From assembly GCA_024742395.1 (NCBI GenBank), contig JANSYO010000012.1:31301-95300 (forward strand): 64,000 bases of DNA, read 5' to 3'. Within the stretch, counting starts at the first letter, position 1, and the number at the start of each line of letters is the position of its first letter. This stretch comes from Cytophagales bacterium. Lineage in GTDB: Bacteria; Bacteroidota; Bacteroidia; Cytophagales; Spirosomataceae. Of the stretch, positions 63,419-64,000 are shown piece after piece. A program made the position numbers and the translations under genes. The notes below the pieces were generated by a model that saw only the letters and a list, made by a program, of their open reading frames with translations, made no database searches and was not told the origin of the DNA.

Positions 63419-64000
63419 TTATTTGGCTTTATCTTCAGCCTCTTTCACATCATTCTTACCTACATGCCAGGTTAAAGGAACATTGCTAGAAGGAGCAGAT
63501 ACTCTCATATAGCCTTGCATTTCCTGGTGAAGAGCTGAGCAGAAATCTGTACAATAGAATGGGGTGATTCCTATCCTGTCAGCAGTCCATTTCAAGGTTT
63601 GGGTTTCGCCAGGCATTACTAAGATCTCGGCATTATTTGCTCCTCTGATAGCAAAACCATGAGGTACATCCCAGTCTTGTTCCAGGTTAGTTACATGGAA
63701 ATACACCTCGTCTCCAAGTTTCACACCTTCAATATTATCCGGAGCAAAGTGTGACCTTGACGATGTCATGTATACGTGAACTTCTTTTCCTTTTCGTTCT
63801 ACCTTGGTTTCTTTTTCACCTTTGGCAGCATAAGGGTGCTGATTCTCTTCAATCTTGAAGATTTTAAGAGAATTGTCTTTAATAAGTGAAGCCGGTAAGG
63901 CTTCAGCATAGTGTGGCTCGCCAATGGTAGGAAAATCTAAGAGAAGCTTCATTTTGTCACCAGAAATATCATATAACTGTGCCGACTGCGTCAGTTCAGG
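63419..64000 (-). CDS. nosZ: Nitrous-oxide reductase NosZ, C-terminal part (5' end outside the window)
   Basis: The frame is open to the window edge; reading from 64000 gives PELTQSAQLYDISGDKMKLL before the first ATG at 63952, so the gene continues upstream. The C-terminal domain is the cupredoxin CuA site: HVTNLEQDWDVPHGFAI carries the first His, and C-TDF-C-SAL-H-QE-M (about 35 residues before the stop) gives the two cysteines, His and Met ligands. NosZ reduces nitrous oxide to dinitrogen in the periplasm. The neighbours (NosL, NosD, NosF, NosY) match a complete nos cluster of the clade-II type, though clade cannot be proved from this end. Confidence 0.95.
   Translation of the reverse strand, partial: PELTQSAQLYDISGDKMKLLLDFPTIGEPHYAEALPASLIKDNSLKIFKIEENQHPYAAKGEKETKVERKGKEVHVYMTSSRSHFAPDNIEGVKLGDEVYFHVTNLEQDWDVPHGFAIRGANNAEILVMPGETQTLKWTADRIGITPFYCTDFCSALHQEMQGYMRVSAPSSNVPLTWHVGKNDVKEAEDKAK

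Noticed and set aside
1..64000. tRNA, rRNA or CRISPR arrays
   Set aside because: No cloverleaf with TTCRA-type arm and CCA end, no rRNA-like stretch and no repeat-spacer series was seen.

Overview
The window looks like chromosomal DNA from a Bacteroidota bacterium, most likely of the Cytophagales or a relative. Several things point there: AT-rich DNA with few Shine-Dalgarno sites; promoter-like TAnnTTTG -7 boxes; an UpxY/NusG-type antiterminator at the head of a polysaccharide operon; BatA-type, PspC/GIN-domain and GCX-ending surface proteins; and a nos cluster with the Bacteroidota-type gene order. No rRNA, tRNA, CRISPR array or intact insertion sequence was seen.

Layout. (1) 1-5007: housekeeping and cell-envelope genes: the end of a YkvA-like protein, TatA, a LysM lytic transglycosylase, an AlkA-type glycosylase, a Crp/Fnr regulator and a DUF1080 protein. 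(2) 5115-26612: an extracellular polysaccharide locus. A predicted promoter near 26,590 drives a long leader, then UpxY, Wza, Wzc (tyrosine kinase), Wzx, a nitroreductase, two pyruvyl-transferase-family proteins, Wzy, GT4, GT2 and a WecG/TagA transferase. Downstream are a lipoprotein, a YjbH-like outer-membrane protein split into two genes, a two-gene unit broken by many mutations, and a WcaJ-type initiating transferase. A CpsB-type phosphatase is on the other strand. (3) 26795-38612: a 3449-residue secreted parallel beta-helix protein, with a LytTR protein just upstream and a divergent LuxR-type response regulator. (4) 38852-44444: a PadR gene with a small upstream ORF, a PspC/GIN membrane protein broken by a 10-bp tandem duplication, a membrane methyltransferase and a BatA-type protein. 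(5) 44468-48060: a TPP riboswitch followed by a tightly coupled operon of a SAM methyltransferase, a PurM-fold protein, a ThiE-like protein, a Trm112-like protein and a DPM1-like glycosyltransferase. (6) 48278-50385: a DGPF/ECF42 sigma pair and DHFR. (7) 50432-54611: an iron-uptake unit (TonB-dependent receptor, PepSY protein, two small proteins) with paired Fur-like palindromes at its promoter. (8) 54617-64000: an MbnP/MbnH-like pair with companions, then fasciclin and the nos cluster (NosY, an NnrS-like membrane protein, NosF, NosD, NosL, a membrane protein and the end of NosZ).

How the genes work together. Region 2 is a Wzx/Wzy-type export system: WcaJ loads the lipid carrier, the GTs and pyruvyl transferases build the repeat unit, Wzx and Wzy flip and polymerise it, and Wzc, Wza and CpsB control export. 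Region 8 carries copper-linked nitrous oxide respiration next to copper/tryptophan redox proteins. Region 5 is the least conventional set: thiamin-pyrophosphate control over a ThiE-like and a PurM-fold (ThiL superfamily) protein together with a methyltransferase and a zinc-ribbon partner candidate.
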